A DNA stretch of 64,000 nt from Balanoglossus misakiensis (Eukaryota > Hemichordata), in the NCBI GenBank assembly GCA_040954595.2, contig CM082576.2, forward strand, positions 16,988,001 through 17,052,000, given 5' to 3'. Of the stretch, positions 1-12,022 are shown in pieces. The position numbers and the translations under genes were made by a program. Each line of letters starts with the position of its first letter. Position 1 is the stretch's first letter. The notes below the pieces were generated by a model. It worked only from the letters and a program-made list of their open reading frames with translations. It searched no databases and was not told where the DNA came from.

Positions 1-9
1 GTTCGACTG
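1..9 (+). mobile_element. Right tip of a pogo/Tigger-like element
   Basis: The window opens with the last nine bases of the same terminal inverted repeat that closes the three full elements downstream, followed by TA. A fourth copy therefore lies just outside the window, and the first satellite array is complete at its left edge. Confidence 0.85.
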
Positions 10-10
10 T

Positions 11-1570
11 AGCTACATTGGTAGGCTGAAAGCTTACTCCCTGAGACTGTTTGAGCCAATGACGGGTAAGACCGCTTATGAAGTGGTGACCTAAGACAGG
101 CGACAGTCAGGCTTTACTTACAAAAAGTGGAAAATATAATAGCTACATTGGTAGGCTGAAAGCTTACTCCCTGAGACTGTTTGAGCCAATGACGGGTAAG
201 ACCGCTTATGAAGTGGTGACCTAAGACAGGCGACAGTCAGGCTTCACTTACAAAAAGTGGAAAATATAATAGCTACATTGGTAGGCTGAAAGCTTACTTC
301 CTGAGACTGTTTGAGCCAATGACGGGTAAGACCGCTTATGAAGTGGTGACATAAGACAGGCGACAGTCAGGCTTCACTTACAAAAAGTGGAAAATATAAT
401 AGCTACATTGGTAGGCTGAAAGCTTACTTCCTGAGACTGTTTGAGCCAATGACGGGTAAGACCGCATATGAAGTGGTGACCTAAGACAGGCGACAGTCAG
501 GCTTCACTTACAAAAAGTGGAAAATATAATAGCTACATTGGTAGGCTGAAAGCTTACTCCCTGAGACTGTTTGAGCCAATGACGGGTAAGACCGCTTATG
601 AAGTGGTGACCTAAGACAGGCGACAGTCAGGCTTCACTTACAAAAAGTGGAAAATATAATAGCTACATTGGTAGGCTGAAAGCTTACCTCCTGAGACTGT
701 TTGATCCAATGACGGGTAAGACCGCTTATGAAGTGGTGACCTAAGACAGGCGACAGTCAGGCTTCACTTACAAAAAGTGGAAAATACAATAGCTACATTG
801 GTAGGCTGAAAGCTTACTCCCTAAGACTGTTTGAGCCAATGACGGGTAAGACCGCTTATGAAGTGGTGACCTAAGACAGGCGACAGTCTGGCTTCACTTA
901 CAAAAAGTGGAAAATGTAATAGCTACATTGGTAGGCTGAAAGCTTAATCCCTGAGGCTGTTTGAGCCTATGACGGGTAAGACCGCTTATGAAGTGGTGAC
1001 CTAAGACAGGCGACAGTCAGGCTTCACTTACAAAAAGTGGAAAATATAATAGCTACATTGGTAGGCTGAAAGCTTACTCCCTGAGACTGTTTGAGCCAAT
1101 GACGGGTAAGACCGCTTATGAAGTGGTGGCCTAAGACAGGCGACAGTCAGGCTTCACTTACAAAAAGTGGAAAATATAATAGCTACATTGGTAGGCTGAA
1201 AGCTTACTTCCTGAGACTGTTTGAGCCAATGACGGGTAAGACCGCTTATGAAGTAGTGACCTAAGACAGGCGACAGTCTGGCTTCACTTACAAAAAGTGG
1301 AAAATATAATAGCTACATTGGTAGGCTGAAAGCTTCCTTCCTGAGACTGTTTGAGCCAATGACGGGTAAGACCGCTTATGAAGTGGTGACCTAAGTCAGG
1401 CGACAGTCAGGCTTCACTTACAAAAAGTGGAAAATATAATAGCTACATTGGTAGGCTGAAAGCTTCCTTCCTGAGACTGTTTGAGCCAATGACGGGTAAG
1501 ACCGCTTATGAAGTGGTGACCTAAGACAGGCGACAGTCAGGCTTCACTTACAAAAAGTGGAAAATATAAT
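11..1570. repeat. 130-bp satellite, array 1 (12 units)
   Basis: Twelve head-to-tail copies of a 130-bp unit beginning AGCTACATTGGTAGGCTGAA, at 11, 141, 271 and so on to 1441. Units differ by one to a few substitutions. Several variants recur at the same ordinal place in later arrays, for example the unit with GTGACATAAG and the unit with GCATATG. This shows the arrays were copied as higher-order blocks. No open reading frame runs through the units. Confidence 0.98.
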
Positions 1571-1571
1571 A

Positions 1572-2618
1572 CAGTCGAACCTCGGTATAACGAAGAACAG
1601 GGGACTGTTTGAATCTATTCGTAATACCCGGAGTTCGTTGTAACCACAGAGAAAGTGGGGGCGTGTCACTGGAACAAAATGGCGGCCATTATACACACCC
1701 ACCCGTACACGCACACAACACGTACTTCATACAAACAAACTTTTTATTACAGTACTTAATAAATTAGTGAAAAATCAAAACATAAATGTACAGTATGTTA
1801 ATAAATAAATTGTACAAAAATCACAATGCGGAAAGAAGTTAAACTTCACGAATTAAAAACTACATGAACCTGATCAGGCCGCCAGATTCAATTGTTCGTT
1901 TTCCTATCGAAGTTACTCACGCGGGCAAGAAAAAAAGTTCGTAAACTTCGATTGTCGCTGAACGGAACACATGGTTGAAAACATCGTGTCGTCAATCGAA
2001 GAGAGATGATGGTAGGTAGCATCATCGATGTTCTCGCGGGACTGCAGCTATGCGGCATAACGGTAGCCCAGAGGTCACTCGCTGTGTCAAGGACACCGGT
2101 CGACGCGTTCCTACATAGGACTTTCCGAAAACAGTTCGTGATGGTATTCGATGTCACCTTCAACCATGATGAGTGTCTCATATCGGTCATTTTCAAAGTT
2201 AAGATCAAAGTCAAAATCCCGTAATGTGTAAACGACTTGAAAGCTTTTTTCACATTGATGCTCAACGACCTGTCAAAAGCGTGATGCTTAGTAAGCACAT
2301 GTAAACAATAGGCGTGAATTTGCTGCCCTGACTCCTATTCAGACATTGGACTGCCATAGGAAGGTGTGAAGAAGTTACACAGCATTTTAGTTTGATCAAA
2401 GTCAAATTGCACATTGTTTATTTCCAACCTTTATTCAAAAAAGTGTTCGCAACACAATGAAAATGTCTTCGTTGTAAGCGGTGATTGATAAATGTTCGTT
2501 CGTTGTAAGTGGTATGAACGGCCATAGAAAACAATGGTACCAATTCGGGACTATGACTGTTCGTTCGTTGTAAGCGGTTTTTCGTTGTAAGCCTTTTTGT
2601 TATACCGAGGTTCGACTG
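1572..2618 (-). mobile_element. Pogo/Tigger-like DNA transposon, deletion derivative, copy 1
   Basis: A 1047-bp element with terminal inverted repeats: it begins CAGTCGAACCTCGGTATAAC and ends with the reverse complement. It is flanked by TA at 1570-1571 and 2619-2620, the target duplication of the Tc1/mariner-pogo superfamily. The satellite unit has a single TA at exactly this place, so the element inserted at the unit junction. The inner right flank carries repeated TTCGTTGTAA motifs in one orientation (around 2447, 2496, 2562 and 2580), and one lies near the left end (about 1634). These may be subterminal transposase-binding sites. Only a 136-codon transposase remnant is left, so the element is non-autonomous. 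Confidence 0.9.
1888..2298 (-). pseudogene. Transposase C-terminal remnant (DDE_1, Tigger/pogo type)
   Basis: A 136-codon open frame inside the element. Residues about 45-58 (SWLKVTSNTITNCFRK) match the W-x-x-V-x-x-x-T-I-x-N-C-F-x-K signature at the end of the DDE_1 transposase domain of the Tigger/jerky/CENP-B group. The helix-turn-helix DNA-binding region and the catalytic aspartates are absent, and the residues after the signature are not recognisable. It is a deletion remnant with no expected activity. The family call rests on this one signature plus the TA target duplication and terminal repeats. Confidence 0.6.
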
Positions 2619-2619
2619 T

Positions 2620-4439
2620 AGCTACATTGGTAGGCTGAAAGCTTACTCCCTGAGACTGTTTGAGCCAATGACGGGTAAGACCGCTTATGAAGTGGTGACC
2701 TAAGACAGGCGACAGTCAGGCTTTACTTACAAAAAGTGGAAAATATAATAGCTACATTGGTAGGCTGAAAGCTTACTCCCTGAGACTGTTTGAGCCAATG
2801 ACGGGTAAGACCGCTTATGAAGTGGTGACCTAAGACAGGCGACAGTCAGGCTTCACTTACAAAAAGTGGAAAATATAATAGCTACATTGGTAGGCTGAAA
2901 GCTTACTTCCTGAGACTGTTTGAGCCAATGACGGGTAAGACCGCTTATGAAGTGGTGACATAAGACAGGCGACAGTCAGGCTTCACTTACAAAAAGTGGA
3001 AAATATAATAGCTACATTGGTAGGCTGAAAGCTTACTTCCTGAGACTGTTTGAGCCAATGACGGGTAAGACCGCATATGAAGTGGTGACCTAAGACAGGC
3101 GACAGTCAGGCTTCACTTACAAAAAGTGGAAAATATAATAGCTACATTGGTAGGCTGAAAGCTTACTCCCTGAGACTGTTTGAGCCAATGACGGGTAAGA
3201 CCGCTTATGAAGTGGTGACCTAAGACAGGCGACAGTCAGGCTTCACTTACAAAAAGTGGAAAATATAATAGCTACATTGGTAGGCTGAAAGCTTACCTCC
3301 TGAGACTGTTTGATCCAATGACGGGTAAGACCGCTTATGAAGTGGTGACCTAAGACAGGCGACAGTCAGGCTTCTCTTACAAAAAGTGGAAAATACAAAA
3401 GCTACATTGGTAGGCTGAAAGCTTACTCCCTGAGACTGTTTGAGCCAATGACGGGTAAGACCGCTTATGAAGTGGTGACCTAAGACAGGCGACAGTCAGG
3501 CTTCACTTACAAAAAGTGGAAAATACAATAGCTACATTGGTAGGCTGAAAGCTTACTCCCTAAGACTGTTTGAGCCAATGACGGGTAAGACCGCTTATGA
3601 AGTGGTGACCTAAGACAGGCGACAGTCTGGCTTCACTTACAAAAAGTGGAAAATGTAATAGCTACATTGGTAGGCTGAAAGCTTAATCCCTGAGGCTGTT
3701 TGAGCCTATGACGGGTAAGACCGCTTATGAAGTGGTGACCTAAGACAGGCGACAGTCAGGCTTCACTTACAAAAAGTGGAAAATATAATAGCTACATTGG
3801 TAGGCTGAAAGCTTACTCCCTGAGACTGTTTGAGCCAATGACGGGTAAGACCGCTTATGAAGTGGTGGCCTAAGACAGGCGACAGTCAGGCTTCACTTAC
3901 AAAAAGTGGAAAATATAATAGCTACATTGGTAGGCTGAAAGCTTACTTCCTGAGACTGTTTGAGCCAATGACGGGTAAGACCGCTTATGAAGTAGTGACC
4001 TAAGACATGCGACAGTCTGGCTTCACTTACAAAAAGTGGAAAATATAATAGCTACATTGGTAGGCTGAAAGCTTCCTACCTGAGACTGTTTGAGCCAATG
4101 ACGGGTAAGACCGCTTATGAAGTGGTGACCTAAGTCAGGCGACAGTCAGGCTTCACTTACAAAAAGTGGAAAATATAATAGCTACATTGGTAGGCTGAAA
4201 GCTTCCTTCCTGAGACTGTTTGAGCCAATGACGGGTAAGACCGCTTATGAAGTGGTGACCTAAGACAGGCGACAGTCAGGCTTCACTTACAAAAAGTGGA
4301 AAATATAATAGCTACATTGGTAGGCTGAAAGCTTACTTCCTGAGACTGTTTGAGCCAATGACGGGTAAGACCGCTTATGAAGTGGTGACCTAAGACAGGC
4401 GACAGTCAGGCTTCACTTACAAAAAGTGGAAAATATAAT
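2620..4439. repeat. 130-bp satellite, array 2 (14 units)
   Basis: Fourteen 130-bp units (1820 bp) between element copies 1 and 2. The order of variant units follows array 1 with two additional units. One unit has TCTCTTAC and ends ATACAAAAGC; this unit reappears in array 4. Confidence 0.97.
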
Positions 4440-4440
4440 A

Positions 4441-5487
4441 CAGTCGAACCTCGGTATAACGAAGAACAGGGGACTGTTTGAATCTATTCGTAATACCCGG
4501 AGTTCGTTGTAACCACAGAGAAAGTGGGGGCGTGTCACTGGAACAAAATGGCGGCCATTATACACACCCACCCGTACACGCACACAACACGTACTTCATA
4601 CAAACAAACTTTTTATTACAGTACTTAATAAATTAGTGAAAAATCAAAACATAAATGTACAGTATGTTAATAAATAAATTGTACAAAAATCACAATGCGG
4701 AAAGAAGTTAAAATTCACGAATTAAAAACTACATGAACCTGATCAGGCCGCCAGATTCAATTGTTCGTTTTCCTATCGAAGTTACTCACGCGGGCAAGAA
4801 AAAAAGTTCGTAAACTTCGATTGTCGCTGAACGGAACACATGGTTGAAAACATCGTGTCGTCAATCGAAGAGAGATGATGGTAGGTAGCATCATCGATGT
4901 TCTCGCGGGACTGCAGCTATGCGGCATAACGGTAGCCCAGAGGTCACTCGCTGTGTCAAGGACACCGGTCGACGCGTTCCTACATAGGACTTTCCGAAAA
5001 CAGTTCGTGATGGTATTCGATGTCACCTTCAACCATGATGAGTGTCTCATATCGGTCATTTTCAAAGTTAAGATCAAAGTCAAAATCCCGTAATGTGTAA
5101 ACGACTTGAAAGCTTTTTTCACATTGATGCTCAACGACCTGTCAAAAGCGTGATGCTTAGTAAGCACATGTAAACAATAGGCGTGAATTTGCTGCCCTGA
5201 CTCCTATTCAGACATTGGACTGCCATAGGAAGGTGTGAAGAAGTTACACAGCATTTTAGTTTGATCAAAGTCAAATTGCACATTGTTTATTTCCAACCTT
5301 TATTCAAAAAAGTGTTCGCAACACAATGAAAATGTCTTCGTTGTAAGCGGTGATTGATAAATGTTCGTTCGTTGTAAGTGGTATGAACGGCCATAGAAAA
5401 CAATGGTACCAATTCGGGACTATGACTGTTCGTTCGTTGTAAGCGGTTTTTCGTTGTAAGCCTTTTTGTTATACCGAGGTTCGACTG
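4441..5487 (-). mobile_element. Pogo/Tigger-like element, copy 2
   Basis: 1047 bp and nearly identical to copy 1, for example with AAAATTCACG in place of AAACTTCACG around 4710. It has the same TA-flanked insertion point in the satellite unit. Its start lies 2869 bp after that of copy 1, which is 1047 + 2 + 14 x 130. It was therefore amplified together with the satellite and did not insert independently. Confidence 0.9.
4757..5167 (-). pseudogene. Transposase C-terminal remnant, copy 2
   Basis: Identical in translation to the remnant in copy 1, with the same tryptophan/NCF signature and the same deletion of the catalytic part. Confidence 0.6.
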
Positions 5488-5488
5488 T

Positions 5489-7568
5489 AGCTACATTGGT
5501 AGGCTGAAAGCTTACTCCCTGAGACTGGTTGAGCCAATGACGGGTAAGACCGCTTATGAAGTGGTGACCTAAGACAGGCGACAGTCAGGCTTTACTTACA
5601 AAAAGTGGAAAATATAATAGCTACATTGGTAGGCTGAAAGCTTACTCCCTGAGACTGTTTGAGCCAATGACGGGTAAGACCGCTTATGAAGTGGTGACCT
5701 AAGACAGGCGACAGTCAGGCTTCACTTACAAAAAGTGGAAAATATAATAGCTACATTGGTAGGCTGAAAGCTTACTTCCTGAGACTGTTTGAGCCAATGA
5801 CGGGTAAGACCGCTTATGAAGTGGTGACATAAGACAGGCGACAGTCAGGCTTCACTTACAAAAAGTGGAAAATATAATAGCTACATTGGTAGGCTGAAAG
5901 CTTACTTCCTGAGACTGTTTGAGCCAATGACGGGTAAGACCGCATATGAAGTGGTGACCTAAGACAGGCGACAGTCAGGCTTCACTTACAAAAAGTGGAA
6001 AATATAATAGCTACATTGGTAGGCTGAAAGCTTACTCCCTGAGACTGTTTGAGCCAATGACGGGTAAGACCGCTTATGAAGTGGTGACCTAAGACAGGCG
6101 ACAGTCAGGCTTCACTTACAAAAAGTGGAAAATATAATAGCTACATTGGTAGGCTGAAAGCTTAATCCCTGAGGCTGTTTGAGCCAATGACGGGTAAGAC
6201 CGCTTATGAAGTGGTGACCTAAGACAGGCGACAGTCAGGCTTCACTTACAAAAAGTGGAAAATATAATAGCTACATTGGTAGGCTGAAAGCTTACTCCCT
6301 GAGACTGTTTGAGCCAATGACGGGTAAGACCGCTTATGAAGTGGTGACATAAGACAGGCGACAGTCAGGCTTCACTTACAAAAAGTGGAAAATATAATAG
6401 CTACATTGGTAGGCTGAAAGCTTACTTCCTGAGACTGTTTGAGCCAATGACGGGTAAGACCGCATATGAAGTGGTGACCTAAGACAGGCGACAGTCAGGC
6501 TTCACTTACAAAAAGTGGAAAATATAATAGCTACATTGGTAGGCTGAAAGCTTACTCCCTGAGACTGTTTGAGCCAATGACGGGTAAGACCGCTTATGAA
6601 GTGGTGACCTAAGACAGGCGACAGTCAGGCTTCACTTACAAAAAGTGGAAAATACAATAGCTACATTGGTAGGCTGAAAGCTTACTCCCTAAGACTGTTT
6701 GAGCCAATGACGGGTAAGACCGCTTATGAAGTGGTGACCTAAGACAGGCGACAGTCTGGCTTCACTTACAAAAAGTGGAAAATGTAATAGCTACATTGGT
6801 AGGCTGAAAGCTTAATCCCTGAGGCTGTTTGAGCCTATGACGGGTAAGACCGCTTATGAAGTGGTGACCTAAGACAGGCGACAGTCAGGCTTCACTTACA
6901 AAAAGTGGAAAATATAATAGCTACATTGGTAGGCTGAAAGCTTACTCCCTGAGACTGTTTGAGCCAATGACGGGTAAGACCGCTTATGAAGTGGTGGCCT
7001 AAGACAGGCGACAGTCAGGCTTCACTTACAAAAAGTGGAAAATATAATAGCTACATTGGTAGGCTGAAAGCTTACTTCCTGAGACTGTTTGAGCCAATGA
7101 CGGGTAAGACCGCTTATGAAGTAGTGACCTAAGACATGCGACAGTCTGGCTTCACTTACAAAAAGTGGAAAATATAATAGCTACATTGGTAGGCTGAAAG
7201 CTTCCTACCTGAGACTGTTTGAGCCAATGACGGGTAAGACCGCTTATGAAGTGGTGACCTAAGTCAGGCGACAGTCAGGCTTCACTTACAAAAAGTGGAA
7301 AATATAATAGCTACATTGGTAGGCTGAAAGCTTCCTTCCTGAGACTGTTTGAGCCAATGACGGGTAAGACCGCTTATGAAGTGGTGACCTAAGACAGGCG
7401 ACAGTCAGGCTTCACTTACAAAAAGTGGAAAATATAATAGCTACATTGGTAGGCTGAAAGCTTACTTCCTGAGACTGTTTGAGCCAATGACGGGTAAGAC
7501 CGCTTATGAAGTGGTGACCTAAGACAGGCGACAGTCAGGCTTCACTTACAAAAAGTGGAAAATATAAT
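5489..7568. repeat. 130-bp satellite, array 3 (16 units)
   Basis: Sixteen 130-bp units (2080 bp). A four-unit run with the GTGACATAAG and GCATATG variants appears twice (about 5749-6010 and 6269-6530), so this array grew by an internal duplication of several units. Confidence 0.97.
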
Positions 7569-7569
7569 A

Positions 7570-8616
7570 CAGTCGAACCTCGGTATAACGAAGAACAGGG
7601 GACTGTTTGAATCTATTCGTAATACCCGGAGTTCGTTGTAACCACAGAGAAAGTGGGGGCGTGTCACTGGAACAAAATGGCGGCCATTATACACACCCAC
7701 CCGTACACGCACACAACACGTACTTCATACAAACAAACTTTTTATTACAGTACTTAATAAATTAGTGAAAAATCAAAACATAAATGTACAGTATGTTAAT
7801 AAATAAATTGTACAAAAATCACAATGCGGAAAGAAGTTAAAATTCACGAATTAAAAACTACATGAACCTGATCAGGCCGCCAGATTCAATTGTTCGTTTT
7901 CCTATCGAAGTTACTCACGCGGGCAAGAAAAAAAGTTCGTAAACTTCGATTGTCGCTGAACGGAACACATGGTTGAAAACATCGTGTCGTCAATCGAAGA
8001 GAGATGATGGTAGGTAGCATCATCGATGTTCTCGCGGGACTGCAGCTATGCGGCATAACGGTAGCCCAGAGGTCACTCGCTGTGTCAAGGACACCGGTCG
8101 ACGCGTTCCTACATAGGACTTTCCGAAAACAGTTCGTGATGGTATTCGATGTCACCTTCAACCATGATGAGTGTCTCATATCGGTCATTTTCAAAGTTAA
8201 GATCAAAGTCAAAATCCCGTAATGTGTAAACGACTTGAAAGCTTTTTTCACATTGATGCTCAACGACCTGTCAAAAGCGTGATGCTTAGTAAGCACATGT
8301 AAACAATAGGCGTGAATTTGCTGCCCTGACTCCTATTCAGACATTGGACTGCCATAGGAAGGTGTGAAGAAGTTACACGGCATTTTAGTTTGATCAAAGT
8401 CAAATTGCACATTGTTTATTTCCAACCTTTATTCAAAAAAGTGTTCGCAACACAATGAAAATGTCTTCGTTGTAAGCGGTGATTGATAAATGTTCGTTCG
8501 TTGTAAGTGGTATGAACGGCCATAGAAAACAATGGTACCAATTCGGGACTATGACTGTTCGTTCGTTGTAAGCGGTTTTTCGTTGTAAGCCTTTTTGTTA
8601 TACCGAGGTTCGACTG
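7570..8616 (-). mobile_element. Pogo/Tigger-like element, copy 3
   Basis: 1047 bp, same ends and TA flanks as copies 1 and 2, starting 3129 bp after copy 2 (1047 + 2 + 16 x 130). One difference is TTACACGGCA in place of TTACACAGCA near 8375. Confidence 0.9.
7886..8296 (-). pseudogene. Transposase C-terminal remnant, copy 3
   Basis: Same translated remnant as in copies 1 and 2. Confidence 0.6.
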
Positions 8617-8617
8617 T

Positions 8618-11076
8618 AGCTACATTGGTAGGCTGAAAGCTTACTCCCTGAGACTGTTTGAGCCAATGACGGGTAAGACCGCTTATGAAGTGGTGACCTA
8701 AGACAGGCGACAGTCAGGCTTTACTTACAAAAAGTGGAAAATATAATAGCTACATTGGTAGGCTGAAAGCTTACTCCCTGAGACTGTTTGAGCCAATGAC
8801 GGGTAAGACCGCTTATGAAGTGGTGACCTAAGACAGGCGACAGTCAGGCTTCACTTACAAAAAGTGGAAAATATAATAGCTACATTGGTAGGCTGAAAGC
8901 TTACTTCCTGAGACTGTTTGAGCCAATGACGGGTAAGACCGCTTATGAAGTGGTGACATAAGACAGGCGACAGTCAGGCTTCACTTACAAAAAGTGGAAA
9001 ATATAATAGCTACATTGGTAGGCTGAAAGCTTACTTCCTGAGACTGTTTGAGCCAATGACGGGTAAGACCGCATATGAAGTGGTGACCTAAGACAGGCGA
9101 CAGTCAGGCTTCACTTACAAAAAGTGGAAAATATAATAGCTACATTGGTAGGCTGAAAGCTTACTCCCTGAGACTGTTTGAGCCAATGACGGGTAAGACC
9201 GCTTATGAAGTGGTGACCTAAGACAGGCGACAGTCAGGCTTCACTTACAAAAAGTGGAAAATATAATAGCTACATTGGTAGGCTGAAAGCTTAATCCCTG
9301 AGGCTGTTTGAGCCAATGACGGGTAAGACCGCTTATGAAGTGGTGACCTAAGACAGGCGACAGTCAGGCTTCACTTACAAAAAGTGGAAAATATAATAGC
9401 TACATTGGTAGGCTGAAAGCTTACTCCCTGAGACTGTTTGAGCCAATGACGGGTAAGACCGCTTATGAAGTGGTGACCTAAGACAGGCGACAGTCAGGCT
9501 TCACTTACAAAAAGTGGAAAATATAATAGCTACATTGGTAGGCTGAAAGCTTACCTCCTGAGACTGTTTGATCCAATGACGGGTAAGACCGCTTATGAAG
9601 TGGTGACCTAAGACAGGCGACAGTCAGGCTTCTCTTACAAAAAGTGGAAAATACAAAAGCTACATTGGTAGGCTGAAAGCTTACTCCCTGAGACTGTTTG
9701 AGCCAATGACGGGTAAGACCGCTTATGAAGTGGTGACCTAAGACAGGCGACAGTCAGGCTTCACTTACAAAAAGTGGAAAATACAATAGCTACATTGGTA
9801 GGCTGAAAGCTTACTCCCTAAGACTGTTTGAGCCAATGACGGGTAAGACCGCTTATGAAGTGGTGACCTAAGACAGGCGACAGTCTGGCTTCACTTACAA
9901 AAAGTGGAAAATGTAATAGCTACATTGGTAGGCTGAAAGCTTAATCCCTGAGGCTGTTTGAGCCTATGACGGGTAAGACCGCTTATGAAGTGGTGACCTA
10001 AGACAGGCGACAGTCAGGCTTCACTTACAAAAAGTGGAAAATATAATAGCTACATTGGTAGGCTGAAAGCTTACTCCCTGAGACTGTTTGAGCCAATGAC
10101 GGGTAAGACCGCTTATGAAGTGGTGGCCTAAGACAGGCGACAGTCAGGCTTCACTTACAAAAAGTGGAAAATATAATAGCTACATTGGTAGGCTGAAAGC
10201 TTACTTCCTGAGACTGTTTGAGCCAATGACGGGTAAGACCGCTTATGAAGTAGTGACCTAAGACAGGCGACAGTCTGGCTTCACTTACAAAAAGTGGAAA
10301 ATATAATAGCTACATTGGTAGGCTGAAAGCTTCCTTCCTGAGACTGTTTGAGCCAATGACGGGTAAGACCGCTTATGAAGTGGTGACCTAAGTCAGGCGA
10401 CAGTCAGGCTTCACTTACAAAAAGTGGAAAATATAATAGCTACATTGGTAGGCTGAAAGCTTCCTTCCTGAGACTGTTTGAGCCAATGACGGGTAAGACC
10501 GCTTATGAAGTGGTGACCTAAGACAGGCGACAGTCAGGCTTCACTTACAAAAAGTGGAAAATATAATAGCTACATTGGTAGGCTGAAAGCTTACTCCCTG
10601 AGACTGTTTGAGCCAATGACGGGTAAGACCGCTTATGAAGTGGTGACCTAAGACAGGCGACAGTCAGGCTTCACTTACAAAAAGTGGAAAATATAATAGC
10701 TACATTGGTAGGCTGAAAGCTCACTCCCTGAGACTGTTTGAGCCAATGACGGGTAAGACCGCTTATGAAGTGGTGACCTAAGACAGGCGACAGTCAGGCT
10801 TCACTTACAAAAGTGGAAAATATAATAGCTACATTGGTAGGCTGAAAGCTTACTTCCTGAGACTGTTTGAGCCAATGACGGGTAAGACCGCTTATGAAGT
10901 GGTGACCTAAGACAGGCGACAGTCAGTCTTCATTTACAAAAAGTGGAAAATATAATAGCTACATTGGTAGGCTGAAAGCTTACTTCCTGAGACTGTTTGA
11001 GCCAATGACGGGTAAGACCGCTTATGAAGTGGTGACCTAAGACAGGAGACAGTCAGGCTTCACTTACAAAAAGTGG
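8618..11076. repeat. 130-bp satellite, array 4 (about 19 units) and right edge
   Basis: About nineteen units. One has a single-base deletion near 10808 (CAAAAGTGG instead of CAAAAAGTGG). The last unit stops at AAAAAGTGG (11076), where the G-rich dispersed repeat begins. Units near this edge show private changes (AGCTCACTCC, GTCAGTCTTCATTT, GACAGGAGAC). This is expected at the border of a satellite that homogenises mainly in its interior. Confidence 0.97.
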
Positions 11077-11545
11077 GGGTCATCTGTTTTTTTTTAAACG
11101 TTTAGGGGAGGTCACATACTTTTGCCACCGAACTTTTACTGTTGAGTCCACAAAATTGCAGTTTTGCACCCTTTATTTTACAAAATTTTCTCATGTGGGA
11201 GGGGGACACCCCCTCCCAAGCCCACCCCCGCCACTTTTCTTGTTTTACCAATTCTAGCAACTATTGTATTGACTTGTCATTTTATTTTGATCATAGATTT
11301 CTTTATTGCAACGATATACTATTATATACTTCAATTACTTTTAAGAAATTTATAATTGAGGTGTGAGGAGCCTCATTCCCTTTATTGGATACAGTGTACA
11401 TAGGATCAGGAGGGGGGGGGCATCTTATTTTTGGGTCTGTCAAAGGGGGGTCATCATTTTTTGGTGCTGGGTGAAGGGGGGGTCGGCCTGATTTGGAAAA
11501 CCGATGACACAAACTTGCCGCCCCCCCCCCCAGCCGTACGGTCCC
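11077..11545. repeat. Dispersed G/C-run repeat, copy A
   Basis: Non-coding sequence with long G runs (11412, 11445) and a C run (11519). The same text recurs at 17215-17615, and its first part at 23098-23220, including the TTTACAAAATTTTCT stretch and the GTGTACATA-GGATCAGG stretch. It is a dispersed repeat family of unknown class. Short frames across it are not coding. Confidence 0.75.
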
Positions 11546-11778
11546 TTATGATATTTACATAACCAGAGTATGGCGTCAGAAATTGCGTTATTCTGAGTAG
11601 TAACTAACATGAGTTAAATCTTACAATTTATATAAATATATACCCAGAGTTTTGTTGATGGACAAAGTGACTTCACAACCTTGCATCCATCTTAATTTAC
11701 CCCGGGAAATAAAATCCCACAATGAATGTTCTAGTTGGAAGAGTGTTTTTTTCCAAACATTGACTGTCTATTATTGTT

Positions 11779-11966
11779 CCCTTACAAAAACATTCTGTAG
11801 ACATCTATACAAATCTATAACCAATGAATTTCTATAGAAATTTACAGAATTATTATGGACATCTATTGGATGTATATGAAGTTTTTAACTCTTTCACTAT
11901 TGAAATTTCTTGAAGCATCAATAAATATACAATGCTGTAGAACTCTATAGAACATTTTTGTGAGGG
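11779..11966. mobile_element. Small MITE, CCCTTAC...GTGAGGG family, copy 1
   Basis: 188 bp with imperfect inverted ends (CCCTTACAAAAACATT and AACATTTTTGTGAGGG) and an interior rich in TCTATAGA-type palindromes. A second copy with the same ends and interior lies in a sulfatase intron at 36347-36523. The target duplication is not clear. Confidence 0.55.
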
Positions 11967-12022
11967 TTGTGTGTCGTCATTTTGGTCTTACCGCTGCCTA
12001 TCTCATCAGAAGGCGAATTCTT

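Noticed and set aside
61-80. CENP-B-box-like match in the satellite unit (ATGACGGGT core)
   Set aside because: Only the CGGG and a few other fixed positions agree; the TTCG half is TGAG and the central A is T. It does not meet the consensus.
2006-2224. 72-codon plus-strand frame inside each pogo-like element
   Set aside because: It overlaps the transposase remnant on the other strand and has no recognisable motif; it is a shadow frame.
1-11076. CRISPR array
   Set aside because: The repeats are 130 bp, head-to-tail without unique spacers, in a eukaryotic context with spliced genes.
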